From assembly GCF_002999335.1 (NCBI RefSeq), contig NW_020312170.1, positions 186,001-250,000 on the forward strand: a stretch of DNA of 64,000 nt, given 5' to 3'. This DNA is from Cyclospora cayetanensis (Eukaryota; Apicomplexa; Conoidasida; Eucoccidiorida; Eimeriidae). Made by a program: the position numbers and the translations under genes. Below, piece after piece: positions 50,612 through 62,504 of the stretch. Positions within the stretch are counted from its first letter, which is position 1, and the number at the start of each line of letters is the position of its first letter. Below the pieces are notes generated by a model that worked only from the letters and a program-made list of their open reading frames with translations, searched no databases and was not told the DNA's origin.

Positions 50612-53600
50612 TGCAACAGTTTGAGCGGGAGTGCGCAGGGTTTGGGGTGGATGCCCTCGCTTTATGGCTCCCAAAGGCCATAGGAAAAAGCAGCACACGA
50701 ATTCTGGCACTGCTAATTGCAGCAGCAGCTGGTGCTGCCGCTACTTGCAGCACGAAACAGAGCAGGAAGTATCGCCTTCGTCACCCCCAGCCTTCCGCTT
50801 GTTTGCCTACTGCCGATTGCGCTTCTCTGCTCCACCTTTAAGGCTCTGCATAGCCTTGTCTGAAAGCACAAAAAAGCCTTGCCAAAAAATACTTCAAAAA
50901 CCTGAGAGCGCGGACTTCGGCCGCATGCAGCCGTGGGATGGCCTCTCCCAGCCCCGAATCTCATATAGTTACTCTGGTGCCCTTCTCGAACTTGAGGATC
51001 AAGAAATATTCGCTTAACCACTAAAGTGCAGCTTTTGAGTTCTAATTATGACGTTTCCAAGAATCCCGAAGCCTGCCATATTTTCACTACGCTAAGCCCT
51101 GGCACGTGCTGAAAGGATACCCTACCAAGTTGCCCAAGACTCAGAGCACTCTTAGGAAACAGGCGGCCTACACAAAGCCCCTATTTGTCGTAAGCGCCAT
51201 TCGCTCACTCACTAGAAAGTGAGGTAGTAGCTCCCTATGAACAGCGCGGGGGGGACGGGGGGTGACAGCCTTAGGTGTGCTACATACACATGGCGCGGTC
51301 AAATCTGCCCTTTGCCACTTGCTACTAGGCTAGTTATTTATGATTAGGGATGAGTTAAGATTGGACTCTCTGTTGTGGCAGTTCAAAAACCTTGTTTATC
51401 GCCCAGTACTGTTGGCTCGTTCCCGGCATACGCATTTTTTGTTCGTGTGCTAGATGTCTATTACAACTAGCTATGAATGCTCAGAGTGCTCAGCAGGCAC
51501 TGCTGCGCGCACCCTATTCGTCTCTTTCTCCTGATACCAGGAACTCCTAGGGACGCGGGCAAGGGCAGGCAGGGTTTTGTGGGAACCCACTTAAGAACCT
51601 CCTCTCAAGCTTGAATAGACAGTGCAGTTAAGCACTCCTTGCGGAGACCTTAGATGGAGGGCTACATATGACAGCACCGCACGACTCGATGAAGCTATTC
51701 CTCGCTGATGTACTGGCCGTGCATTCAGTGGGAAGTCGGGCTTCCTACAGCAGTAGTCTATTTTTGACTAAGTTGATTGATAGTTCATTACGCTCATTGC
51801 CTTTGGCAACAGTATGTAGAACAATGCGCTCTGCCTATGAGTGTTGATGGTGGCACAATGCCCGTTGGCAATCTGATGTGGACGCAGTAGCTCCACAGCT
51901 GGTAGAAAGGCATGCGGTGTCAGCCGTGTATACGTCCCGGGATGCGTCGATAAATTTATACGAGCCACAACAGTATGGCGGCCAGGAATATAAGTAAAAT
52001 TCGTAAAGTTCATCTACCCCTTGGCTATGGAGTACTGTTTGTAATGCACCTTGAGGCATGTTTATTAGAGGGCACGGCACTTCAACAATGCTTATACTCA
52101 TGTAGAGGTAGCTCTCTACCAGCAGAGTTTAGCATCCCACTTCAAGCCTTCATGAACGGTGTGGTTCATCAGTTTATGTCAACATTAGCTCAACAGCAAG
52201 CTTTGGGAGAATGGAGAAGGGTGAAGCAAAGAAATCTATGAAGTGCTTGGTACTTCAAAAATGTGCAAGCTTGGTTTCTCAGAGACACAACTTCACTGGA
52301 AGATCTACTGCTCCACAAGTGGTTCATATCTGCTCTATGGGAAGGGTCACGCCACGTGACCTCAGGATGGGCAGCGACTCCCAACGTCGTCGCCCATGAG
52401 TTTTTGCGAAGCCCAAATGCTTCACTATTGTGCAGCACTACTGCCCTTGCTTGTGATGATTGAAGACGTTTATGGAAATCAAGGGAGTCCTATGTTTGTG
52501 ACACCCATGCACTCACTACTATCGCCAAAAACCAGAATGGCAAAAGGGTTAAGTTATGCACTGTCATGTAAAGGATGGCCTGCTGTACTTCAAAACAATG
52601 TGGGAGTTTCCTTGCTTGTAAATACCGATTTTGTTCCACAGTACCGCTCTCAGGCCATAGCGGAATCTACATTACGTTGAAGAAGCTCTCATGGCACTTC
52701 TGGTGGACTGGGATGCTTCTCACGGCAGCTGAAGCCACGCAAACTTCCTAAACCCGGCCTCTGCAGAGCTTTTCGGCTCCCAAGAGGATTTGGACCGATA
52801 CGAACAATTCGGCCTGACTGATAAAGATCAAGGGTAAGAAATATATTGTGCCTTTGTCGCCAGACTCAGCAGCTGTGCCCATTCCATTGCCCGTTCCATT
52901 CCGTGCATCCATTTGACAGCTCAGGGAGTCTCCAAAAAATTCTTAAATAATGTTTCGAAGCTTCACGGATTCCACACAAATATCAATACAGGTATGGATC
53001 AGAAGTTCGTTAGTTTGTTCTGGCATGCCTTCACGATTAGCCCACGCGTTGACCAGCATTTGGCCACTGCAAGTCTCCCTGAGGCAGATTGACGACTAAA
53101 GTGCTCCAACTGGACTCTTCTGCAATATTTTTTTGAGTGTAAGGTCACACAAACCCAATAAAATGAATTGAGGTTCTTCCTTGTGCTCAGCGGATTTTTA
53201 ATCCAACTGTACACTGGCTTACCCTTTGCTCTCTCGCATCCTTGGGCTACATGGCCAGCGCCTTTCCAATCCGCACCTGAACCTGAGAGTCCCAATTCAA
53301 CAGTCACCAGCTACCATATACCGCGATGGCGACGGCTGGATTAAGTTAACAGCTGACTAGTGCACACGAAGGTATGTGCCATGCTCAAGAGAGAGAGGCA
53401 CGAGGCAAAAAGCGGCGGCTGCCAGTGTGTTCGGAGAAGGGAAATAGGGTCCTTGTGAATCGGAAGTCTGTAAGAGGCGCACCAGAAGGATACCACACAA
53501 AAACGTTTGCTACCAGGTGGTTAGAACCATCTGCGGTGCTCTCACGAATCAATGCTCTTTCTCAATCTAGAAATTCGCCTAAAACTTGAAGGTGCCACAG

Positions 53601-55129
53601 ACCTATTAATGTTGGCCTTCTAAAATAATTCAGTTCTTTGCAAGTTAGCCGCGAACTTTCCCGCGCAGGGGAGTGTCCCTTATGAAGGCGGACGATCCAC
53701 AGGGAGCCGTAGAAGCGCGGGGTTCGCGGACTCCCGAGCGGCAAGGATCCACCAAACGAGAGGTTCTAGTGAAGTGGGATGGATAAAGCCGGCCTCACTG
53801 GTTAATAAGGAGCATTTGCATGCTTCAGTGCCCGCAGTAGAACTGGCTGCTCTGTTTGGTTAGCGATGGTAGCCATGGACGGTGTTCCTCGCGTTCTTCG
53901 TTGGTTGTCCTCCAGCGCGCGCTGTGCCTAAAATAGCTACTTTCTTTAAATTTATGCTTAAAGACGTTCCGAATAACATCGCTCGCGCGTTTTCTACACT
54001 CAGTTGTACGCACAGGTACTCGCAGGTGGTTTGTCCCAACATTTTTCCTTATGTAGCAGGAAGCTCACACATAGCAGCGCTCCGAAGGCACTAAGCTAGC
54101 ACGCCGGCGAAGTCGTGTTGATTCGGTTCCTCGTTGTGTGTGGGTATGTGTAGATATATGTGTGTCCTCTATCTCTGCCGATTTCCTTTAAAGGTTGTGC
54201 ATCAACCGCTAAAAGGAAATCGCTTTTGCGCTTCTACCTGCCGGGGGAATGGCGATAGGCCACGAACGCTTTTGTCTTGCATGCGCTTGGTTTCGACGGA
54301 CACAGCCACTCCTGAAACACTGTGGTGTGTGCTTTGAATTTAGGGAGAAAACCACGTAGGTAGTTTCTACCATGCTTTTTGTACTTAAATTGACTCATTG
54401 ATTTATCTGTTCGCATTGCTAATGTACTGCACGGTAATGTTGGCTGGAAACAAGAAGACGCGAGGTCGTGTGCACGTGCGCTAGGTGATATTTACGACTA
54501 ACTGTGACTGGTCGGAGTGCTTAAAGAATGCAGCTCCGCGCATCCTTGCTGTCCCCCTTTACTCATGTCGCGAACTGCAGGGAATGAGGCAAGAGAAGGC
54601 GGGAGACTGGTGACAATACAATCAATAGCCCCATCCTACTAAATCTGTACTGATTCGACAGGTAGACGGTTTATTAGGGAGACCTTAGATACAAGGCTAC
54701 ACACATATCACCCAGCGCACATCCACAACACTGCACTATCTCTTGTTGTGCTAATGCAACCCTGCATCACATACGATATACGAACAAACAAATGCGTAAC
54801 TCAATTCTCTACTAATTCATACTTAACATAGCTGTCGTAGTAGAGAGTATTCCGGTGTAGCCTAGCGTGCTACAGAACGTTATACCAAGGTCTGTATCTT
54901 TCAACTGAAGTACCACCCCATACAAAGACTTTTGGGATCAAGTGCGGGTTAAACAGAAGACCTGCTTTCAAAGAAATGCATATACCCCCAACCCTTGTTT
55001 CAAACGTAGCGAGCCGCAACGAAAATACTCGAGAAGAGACAAAAAAAGTCTTTCCGCATCAGTTGCTTAGCACACTGCCGAGCAACTGCTCAGGGTTTTT
55101 GGAAAACACCAAGTACGTCAAACCAGTGG
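50612..55129. other. Long repeat-poor interval without a recognised gene
   Basis: About 4.5 kb, AT-richer and free of CAG tracts. Several 60-100 codon frames occur around 51975-52680 on the plus strand and switch frame from one to the next. They have balanced composition but no motif I can name; a decayed gene or element is possible. No tRNA, rRNA or terminal repeat was detected. Confidence 0.35.
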
Positions 55130-58100
55130 CTAGGACGCACGCTGAGGGGCCGCTCTCTTTGTATGCGCTAGGACCACTACAGAAGGAAATCCTGGATATT
55201 TTTGGACCCCTGTGGGGCCCAAACCCTTCTCAAAAGACCCTTTCAAAGAGTCCTTCCGACTGACTGCTGCCTTCGAAGGCTCCACCGTGGATACGGGCTC
55301 TTTGGCCGTCTTTCTTGGCGTCTCAGGAGGCCTCTGCGTTTGTTTAGGTCCATCCTTAGGGGCCTTCGGTGTCTCAGGAGGTTTCTGCGTTTGTCTAGGT
55401 CCATCCTTAGGGGCCCTCGGTGTCTCAGGAAGCTTCTGCGGGTTGGCCTTTCGTGCTGCTGTCGCTTTGTGTTCTCCGGTTCCCTTCGTGATGGGCTGTT
55501 TGGACTGTGTTTCTTTAGAGACAGCGGTTGGCTTGGGGGAGGCATGCCATTGCTTGGCAAGCCTAGGGCTGCTGGCGTCCGCGGTCTGAGTTTGTGCTGC
55601 TCCCTTGCTTGAAGGCGCAGAAGGTTTCTTTCGCATGATGGAGAAATCCGAAAAAAGGGAAGGATCTCTAGGAATGCGAATGTTGACAGGTAATTTTTTG
55701 GAAGAAGGCGGCTCCTTGGAGGCTTCGCTCGCTGTTCCCGTTTCCGCAGTTTTAGGGGCCCGTTGAAGGTTTTCTCGCCTGTCTGCTTCTACCTGGCTCT
55801 TCTTTTGCTTCAGGTCCTGGTGTTTTTGCGTTATTTCTTCGAGTGCGCCTCTGGGTGTTTCTACCGTGAGCGCCTTTCTGCAGAACTCAGCAAGGATGTC
55901 ATCGGGGTCCTTGTCCTTTGATGCCGCCAGAAGAAGCTTCACGTCAAGGGAGCGGACAACAGACTCTAAGGAGCTCAGATAGGCCGCATCCAAGTCCTGA
56001 GGGCAGTCAAGCGGCAAACAGAGAGAGAGAGAGAGACAGATAAAGAGAGAGCAGCAGCAGCACCAGGCGCATAGAGGAAACACCTCGCAGGCTCCGTCAC
56101 GGGGCAGACAAAAGGATACGGGTGGTTGTCATGCCGCAGATTGTTCATGTACACATATGTACACAGACACATATTTTCAGTAGATAGATACATATGCATG
56201 TGCATTGCAGAACACTTTTCTGTATAGGGGAGCAGACAGAGGGGGCAGACGGCGATGCGCAGCGGCGGCCCCTGGATGAGGCTGAGGGGGGAGGCGAAAG
56301 AAGGCACATATATAAAGGGATGAAGCAGGAGTAGTTGCGAAGAGAAAAACAGCGAATAAGGGTCTTCTCGACGCAGCGAACGGCGCGCAAGGGCCCATGC
56401 AACAAGCATAGAAGTAGAGAAATGCACTATGAAAGAGCGAGTGAGAGAAAGCAGAGCAGCAGCGTGAGGGGTGTACGAGGAGGTGAGAAATACGGCACAC
56501 CAGAGGCCCATGAAACGTTTATTAAACGGGGGGCAAAAAGAATAGCAACAAGAAGAAGAAGGAGGCAGCAAAGTGTAAATGTGTGGTTGTGTGTGGCTCG
56601 CTGGCTCGGTGCTTACGAGGCCGTAAGCGGTGGATTCCTCCAGATTTGTCCCTCGGATCTGCTCTTGTGCAGTCTTGAGGCTTCGAGAGGTGAGGAGCTG
56701 CAGGCGTAGGAGCCTCCGCTGGAGCGCTTCAGCAGCAGTAGCAAGCGCGTCGATGTCTGTTGCGGTGTGTGGATAAGGGCTTCCCTCATAGTCCGCTTCC
56801 CATTCCCAGATGGAGTATACATCTGGAGACACAGCAATGCACAAAACACTTACACGTGTCACTTGGCAAGGCGGACTCTGAAAGCTTCCCCCCCCTCCCC
56901 TCTCCAGCGCCATCCACCCCCTCCCGCTGCCATCTCCTCGGAGAAAAAGCCGAGCAAGAGGCAGCCGCAGACTCAAGACACACACTCCACGAGGCCGAAG
57001 GAGCAACAAGTCTCCCCCGCTATGTAAACCACCCACCCGCATGCTTTCTAAAAGCGTCAAGCAGTTGCAGCGTGGGGCTTCCCGAGGCTCGAATATCTGT
57101 AAGGCGACGAAGTGTCTCCTCCGCCGCTGCCTGTTCTGCTCCCTTCAATCCAGCGCCTTCGGCGACACTCCCCGCAGCCTCGGGGTGCAACCAGGCCCTA
57201 AGGACTTGCCTCACGCTTTGTTGCTCGTGCTGCTGTGTCGCAGCGTCCAGCCTCCGCTTTTCAGCAAGCAGCATGTCTGCTTCGTGAAGCTGCCTCTCAG
57301 CCTCCGCATTCTCCTGCTGCAAATGCTCTTCAACGCTTCTCAGCATTGCGAGCAAAGGCATGCGCACTGGTAACACGTTCCGCGGTGGCATAGGGGGCTT
57401 TGGAGCAGCTGCCTTTGCTTCCACAGGGCCCCCTGCACGATCGGACGCCGGCACTCTTTCCAAAGCCACATTCGCAGCTGCAGCCACCTCCTTTTTTGCC
57501 GCTAATGCTCCTGGTGCTTGTGCTCCTCCTGGTGCTTGTGCTCCTCCTGCGAATGCTCCTCCTGGTGCTAGCGCTCCTCCTGCGAATGGTCCTGCGAATG
57601 CTCCTGGTGCTAGTGCTCCTCCTGCGAATGGTCCTCCTGCGAATGCTCCTGGTGCTAGTGCTCCTGGTGCTAATGCTCCTGGTGCGAATGCTCCTGGTGC
57701 GAATGCTCCTGGTGCTAATGCTCCTGGTGCTAATGCTCCTGGTGCGAATGCTCCTGGTGCGAATGCTCCTGGTGCTAATGCTCCTCCTGGTGCTAATACT
57801 CCTCCTGGTGCTAATACTCCTCCTGGCGCTAATGCTCCTCCTGGAGCTAATACTCCTCCTGGTGCTAATGCTCCTCCTGGTGCTAATGCTCCTCCTGGCG
57901 CTAATGCTCCTCCTGCTAGTGCTGCTGGTTCTGTTGCTGTGGGAGCACCTCCTCCCACTCCTGGCTGCGCCTTCGCTCCTACTGCCGAGGGCCTAGAAGG
58001 CACAGTAAGAGGCTTCGCTGCAGCAGGCACTGCTGGATGCTTCGGTGAACGTGCAGCAGTAGCGGAGGGAGCTGCTCGAGGAGCTTCTGCCAGAACCTCC

Positions 58101-59779
58101 TTTAGAACATCCCGCCGCTTCTGGCCTTCTGTGGAGGCTGGTTTTGCTGCCGTTGCTGCTTTTGACGCAGCGGCGCCTGCTCCAGCTGGCGCAGCGGCTG
58201 AAGAGTCACCTGGGTGTATCAGTGGCGGTTTAGCTGCTCCTGTAGGAGCAGCTGCTGCCTGCAAAAGACCCTTCGGGGGCCCCTCACCTTTGGAAGCATC
58301 GAGCGTTTTCTGCTGCATTGCAGGTGGCGACGGTTTCACGGCTGGAGGAGAGGCAGGCGTAACGTCTGCTGCTGATTTGGCTAGGGCTGCCACCTTCGTA
58401 GCTGCTTTGCCTGCAGCTTCTGCATCTTTCGCTGCTGCTGCTCCTGCTGCAGACACAATGGGTTTGGGGGTCACTTTGACTGCCACAGGCTTTGTGGGAG
58501 GTGGCGGCGAAATTGCTGTCTTCGCATCGGCCTTTGCTCCTGAAGCAGCAGGTGCTGCTGCAGACTTTGCGGCTGCCTCTTGTAATTTTGCCGAAACATC
58601 CATTTCCTTGGACGCAGGCTTACCCAGAGGAGGCGCTGCAGGCTTTGCTGCTCCATCTTTTGATACTGCACTTTTGACTGCAGCAGGGGCATCACCTCCT
58701 GTTGGCGCAGCTGCGCTGCCGTCTGTCTTCACCGCTCGCGTGTCTGCTGCCTTGGAAGCCGCTACTTTAGTCGGCGCTGCTTCTTTTGCTGCAGGCTGGA
58801 GGGGCTTTGCTGCAACGGCTCCCTCCTTGGCTGCTGCACCCTCTTTTGCTGCTAAACCTTCTTTCCCTGCCGCTGGTGGCAACGACTCTCCTGCAATCTT
58901 CGAACTTGGTGGGAGTGCTTCCTTACGGGCCCCTACAGGCTTAGCTGCTAGCTGCTCTGCTGCTGCCGCGGCTTCTGGCTGCTTTGCTGCAGCTGCTGCT
59001 GGTTGCTTCGCTGCTGGCTGTTTTGATGCAGCTGGTTGCTTCGCTGCTGGCTGTTTTGCTGCAGCTGGTTGCTTCACTGCTGCTGCTTTTGATGCAGCTG
59101 GTTGCTTCACTGCTGCTGCTTTTGATGCAGCTGGTTGCTTCGCTGCTGGCTGTTTTGCTGCAGCTGGTTGCTTTGCTGCTGCTGCTTTTGCTGCAGCTGG
59201 TTGCTTTGCTGCTGCTGCTGGCTGTTTTGCTGCAGCTGGTTGCTTTGCTGCTGCTACTGGCTGTTTTGCTGCAGCTCCCTGTTTTGCTACTGCAGCTGGT
59301 TGCTTCGCTGCTGCTGCTTTTGATGCAGCTGGCTGTTTCGCTCCAGCTGCTTTTGCTGCAGCTGGTTGCTTGGCTGCAACTGATTTTGCTGTAGTTTGCT
59401 GTTTCGCTCCGGCTCCTTTGGCTGCAGCTGGCTGCTGTTTAGCTGCCGCTGCTGCTGGCGATTTTGATCGCACGGAAGTCGGGGAGTCACTTGTGGCAGG
59501 GGAACTACGCGGTTGTGGTGTGCTTGTTGCCTTAGGCATTGCTTTTGATGCGGCTTTCTTTTTAGGAGGCGCTACAGCAGCGGTAGTACCAGCAGCAGCA
59601 GCAGCAGCAGCTCTAGGGGTTGCCTTAGTCGCTCCATTTGCAGGCATTTGAGGAACAGCTTTCTTCTTGAATACAACAACCGCCTTGGGTTTGTGTGCCG
59701 CAGTTGCTGTCTTGCCCTTTGGCGAGGGAGCTCCTGCGGGCTTTTTCGTGAAGAATCCGCGTAGTCTCTTGTCACCCAT
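55130..59779 (-). CDS. Hypothetical 1,271-residue Ala/Lys/Pro/Gln repeat protein
   Basis: Three exons, 57037-59779, 56617-56822 and 55130-55996, join in phase (donors GCGG|GTGGGT and GCCTC|GTAAGC; acceptors CTCCAG|AT and CCTCAG|GAC). The start MGDKRLRGFFTKKPAG contains L-x-x-F-F followed by Lys, resembling the N-terminal PCNA-binding box of DNA ligase I or RFC1, though the usual Gln is replaced. Residues about 130-280 are AAAKQPAAAKQPAA-type repeats, which are histone-H1-tail-like. Residues about 610-740 are GALAPG/GAFAPG repeats. After that comes a more ordered part: RNVLPVRMPLLAMLRSVEEH, a helix with leucines, and DVYSIWEWEADYEGSPYPH. The C-terminus has PETPKAPKDGPKQTQ-type repeats. Strong basic charge and the repeats suggest a chromatin-associated or disordered scaffold protein, but no family is recognised. 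Confidence 0.72.
57505..57915. repeat. Coding tandem repeat, GALAPG type
   Basis: On the plus strand the array reads as GCTCCTGGTGCTAATGCTCC variants in 12-, 15- and 18-bp steps. On the coding minus strand it gives GALAPG, GAFAPG and GVLAPG units, roughly two dozen copies, within exon 1 of the Ala/Pro-rich gene. Confidence 0.92.
58960..59420. repeat. Coding tandem repeat, AKQPAA type
   Basis: GCTGCTGGCTGTTTTGCTGC-like units in 15-24 bp steps encode AAAKQPAA, KQPAAKQPAAS and similar on the minus strand. Every period is a multiple of three, so the reading frame is kept. Confidence 0.92.
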
Positions 59780-61839
59780 TTTTTGCTGCTGCTGCTGCAG
59801 CTGCTACTACTGCTACTACTACTGCTGCTGCAGCCGCTGCTGGTACTACTACCCACACATTTGCAGTGTTGTTCAGCGAGAGGCTCATCGCACAGGAGTC
59901 GGCCTTGAGAAAAGGACTTTTCTGCGGCACTCCCTGTGAGGCCGGGTAGCTCCGTTGCTTTAGAGACTGCTGCGCAGGATTGAGCAGGAAAGGAGGGCAG
60001 GGGAAGGCAGTAATGGAGGAGGGGGGAAACTGAAGAAAGCCAAGCAAGGGATCACTACTTAGAGAGAGAGAGTGAGCCCCTCTCCTGGATGTGCTCTCGA
60101 CGGCTGTCGGCTGCTGTCGAGTGTTGCAACTCGGGGAGTCACGCACCGAGTCTGCGAGCGAGCGACTCAGGTTTCGAATATGTGGAAAAACTCATTTGCA
60201 CATGCTGTGCTGTAAAAACGAAGGGAATCACAGAAATACGGATCTCGCAGCCGCGCGCCGCAGCCGCCAGGGACCAGGGCCACCAGCCACGAGCACTGCG
60301 CCTTGTTGTTACACGCATGTGCGCAAAAATCCAGTTACAAATGTGTCGTCTAAACCTTAAATAACAATGCTTTGACCCGCGGCGGAGGAAAAATAGACTG
60401 CGAGGTCCGCAGGAAGGCGTAGAAGGCCCTCCCAACGCACACACTAAGATCTCCCGAGAAAGGGCACTCATTATCCAGCCACCTCCCCGTTTGTAACCAC
60501 TCCTCTAAAGCTTGAATACCATACCTCCTTACAGATAGCTGCATTCCCCCTTCGATTCAAGCTGCAGTATTATTACACCCTGCGAGTCACCTCGTATATC
60601 CCCGCCACAAATGTTGACAGTGCAGACCCTAAACCGGAAGAACCCCTCTCTGCAGCATCATCATCACAGACGTATATATGCACCCTGCCCCTAGTCCCTC
60701 TCTCTTGGTGCCATAGGTTCGCCTTCCAAAGCGCGAAAATTCGCCAAATCCTTCGGAGGACAAGCGTCGCTTCCGCCCTTGACACTCCACTAGCCATGTT
60801 CAGCAAAGAATTCAGAAAAATATCCGACAACTTGGCTTAGCTACTTCAATATCAATTGCGATACGGAAAGAAAACCCCTCTGTACTTAAATGTCAAGTGC
60901 CAATCCCGCTGCTTAGCAGATCCTTGCGCCGCGCATCCTCGCGCACCCGCCTTTTTATGTAGGAGGACCCCTGAGGGGGGGAGAAGGCAAAGTAATGAGG
61001 AATCCCTTTTCATAAATTCTGGGTAGCTTTCTATTTGGCGTGGACTGCGTCAGTAGTCAAGTGGCTCCCTGTGGAGAAAACCTTAGATCGGGGGGGAAAG
61101 GAGGAGGGGGGGAACAGGATTGCGGCGTTCCACATGCCCCCTGCCTAACAATCGGTTTTTAAGTAGGCCTAGCATGAGCCCTAGAGTATAAGATCCTCAT
61201 CTAAAGCTTCTTGTGAGAGATTTCCATGTTGGCGACGCTTCCTGCGGCCGCCTTGGGGTGAAGAAGAAGGCCGTGGCAGGCATGCTGCGCGGAGAGAACG
61301 GCAACATGGAAAGAAGAGAGCTCCCCGAAATCAAAAACACAGGAGGGGTTTAGCGCTGTGAGGACAAGAAGAAGACTGCAGAAGCTGCGATGGGAGGAAG
61401 GCCGAAAGACGCTGGGCACAGATATTTAGACGAACTCATGGACAGCGAGGAAAAACGCACTCCGCCAATAGAGAAAGGCGCAAAAGAGGCCATCACAATA
61501 AGCAAAGGCAGCACAGAAGAGGGAGAAAGCGAATTAGGGCATGTGACGATAGCGAGGAAACTCAGAAGTGAAGCTTGAACACACATAGGGAAAGACGAAA
61601 GAAACGAATGCAGATGGCTGGAAACAAACACAAAATACAGCAGCCTGCACGCCTTCCGGCTTAGCTGCCGCCCTCCCGTGTGCCTGTCTGTGTGTTGATC
61701 GCAGACCGTCATCTTCGTTGGCGTCCTCTCCTAGAGCTTCGTGCGCCTCCAAGGCAAAGGCCTCCCCGTCCTCAGACATCGTCTCTCTATACACCTCAGG
61801 TCCTTCTTCCTGCGGCACCCACAAGCCATGGTGTTGCTT
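59780..61839. other. Intergenic interval with one candidate small gene
   Basis: It separates the 5' end of the Ala/Pro-rich gene from the 3' end of the RAP gene. CTG and CTACTACTA tracts lie just upstream of the ATG at 59779. One minus-strand candidate (60573-60797) is listed separately. A plus-strand frame at 61390-61578 (MGGRPKDAGHRYLDELMDSE) has no support beyond its start context. Confidence 0.35.
60573..60797 (-). CDS. Candidate small hypothetical protein (74 codons or first exon)
   Basis: From the ATG at 60797 a frame of 74 residues starts MASGVSRAEATLVLRRIWRI and continues with mixed, non-repetitive composition unlike the surrounding low-complexity DNA. A possible donor (CAGG|GTGTAA) precedes the stop, and a second open stretch at 60350-60544 (MQLSVRRYGIQALEEWLQTG) could be a following exon. 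No family is recognised, and the two parts could not be joined with confidence. Confidence 0.25.
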   Translation of the reverse strand: MASGVSRAEATLVLRRIWRIFALWKANLWHQERGTRGRVHIYVCDDDAAERGSSGLGSALSTFVAGIYEVTRRV

Positions 61840-62441
61840 TTATAAAAGCAGGCCCTGTAAGAAGGCGCTTCCATTAAAGCACATGCATGCACCGGTACCC
61901 CCAACAGCGAGCTCACAAAGTGTATAGTTTCTTGTTGCTGAAGAGAGGCAGCAGCAAGCCGGCCAAATGCCCAAATGTATTTTCTCTTCTCTGCTGCGTC
62001 CCGCAACTCTGCCCATTCCATGTGCGGCAGCAGCAAAACCTTTAAGCCCTGCATGCAGCATAACAAATACGCATCCATACTCCGGAAGACCCTAAAAGCT
62101 TGCATGCAGCACCAACCACAGATCCAAACCCCGACACCCCGATCTCTACGGGGAAAACGAAAACGCGGCTGAAGCTTGCTAAGCTCTACATCGCCTCCTC
62201 CCTTGACGTATGGGAAGGTGGTGAACGGAGCATCAAAAAGGGTCCTCACAAGGAGGAACGCACTTGAATCTCTAGCAAGCGTTTCTGTAAAAGGGCATAT
62301 GCCGTCAAGCGCGAAGAATTTAAGTAGTAACTGTGGGGTCCTGCAAAAAGTGAATGCCTCAAAAAGTCTGAATGCCGGTCTCTATGCATCTCAAAAGGTC
62401 AGAGGCAAGAATTGAGTAGAAGGAGGTTGTGCGTGCAGGGG

Positions 62442-62504
<63 letters not shown>

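Noticed and set aside
57360..59651. 763-codon plus-strand frame rich in Ala, Gly and Pro
   Set aside because: It is antisense to the Ala/Pro/Lys repeat gene whose three exons splice in phase and contain non-repetitive sequence; the antisense frame is only repeats.
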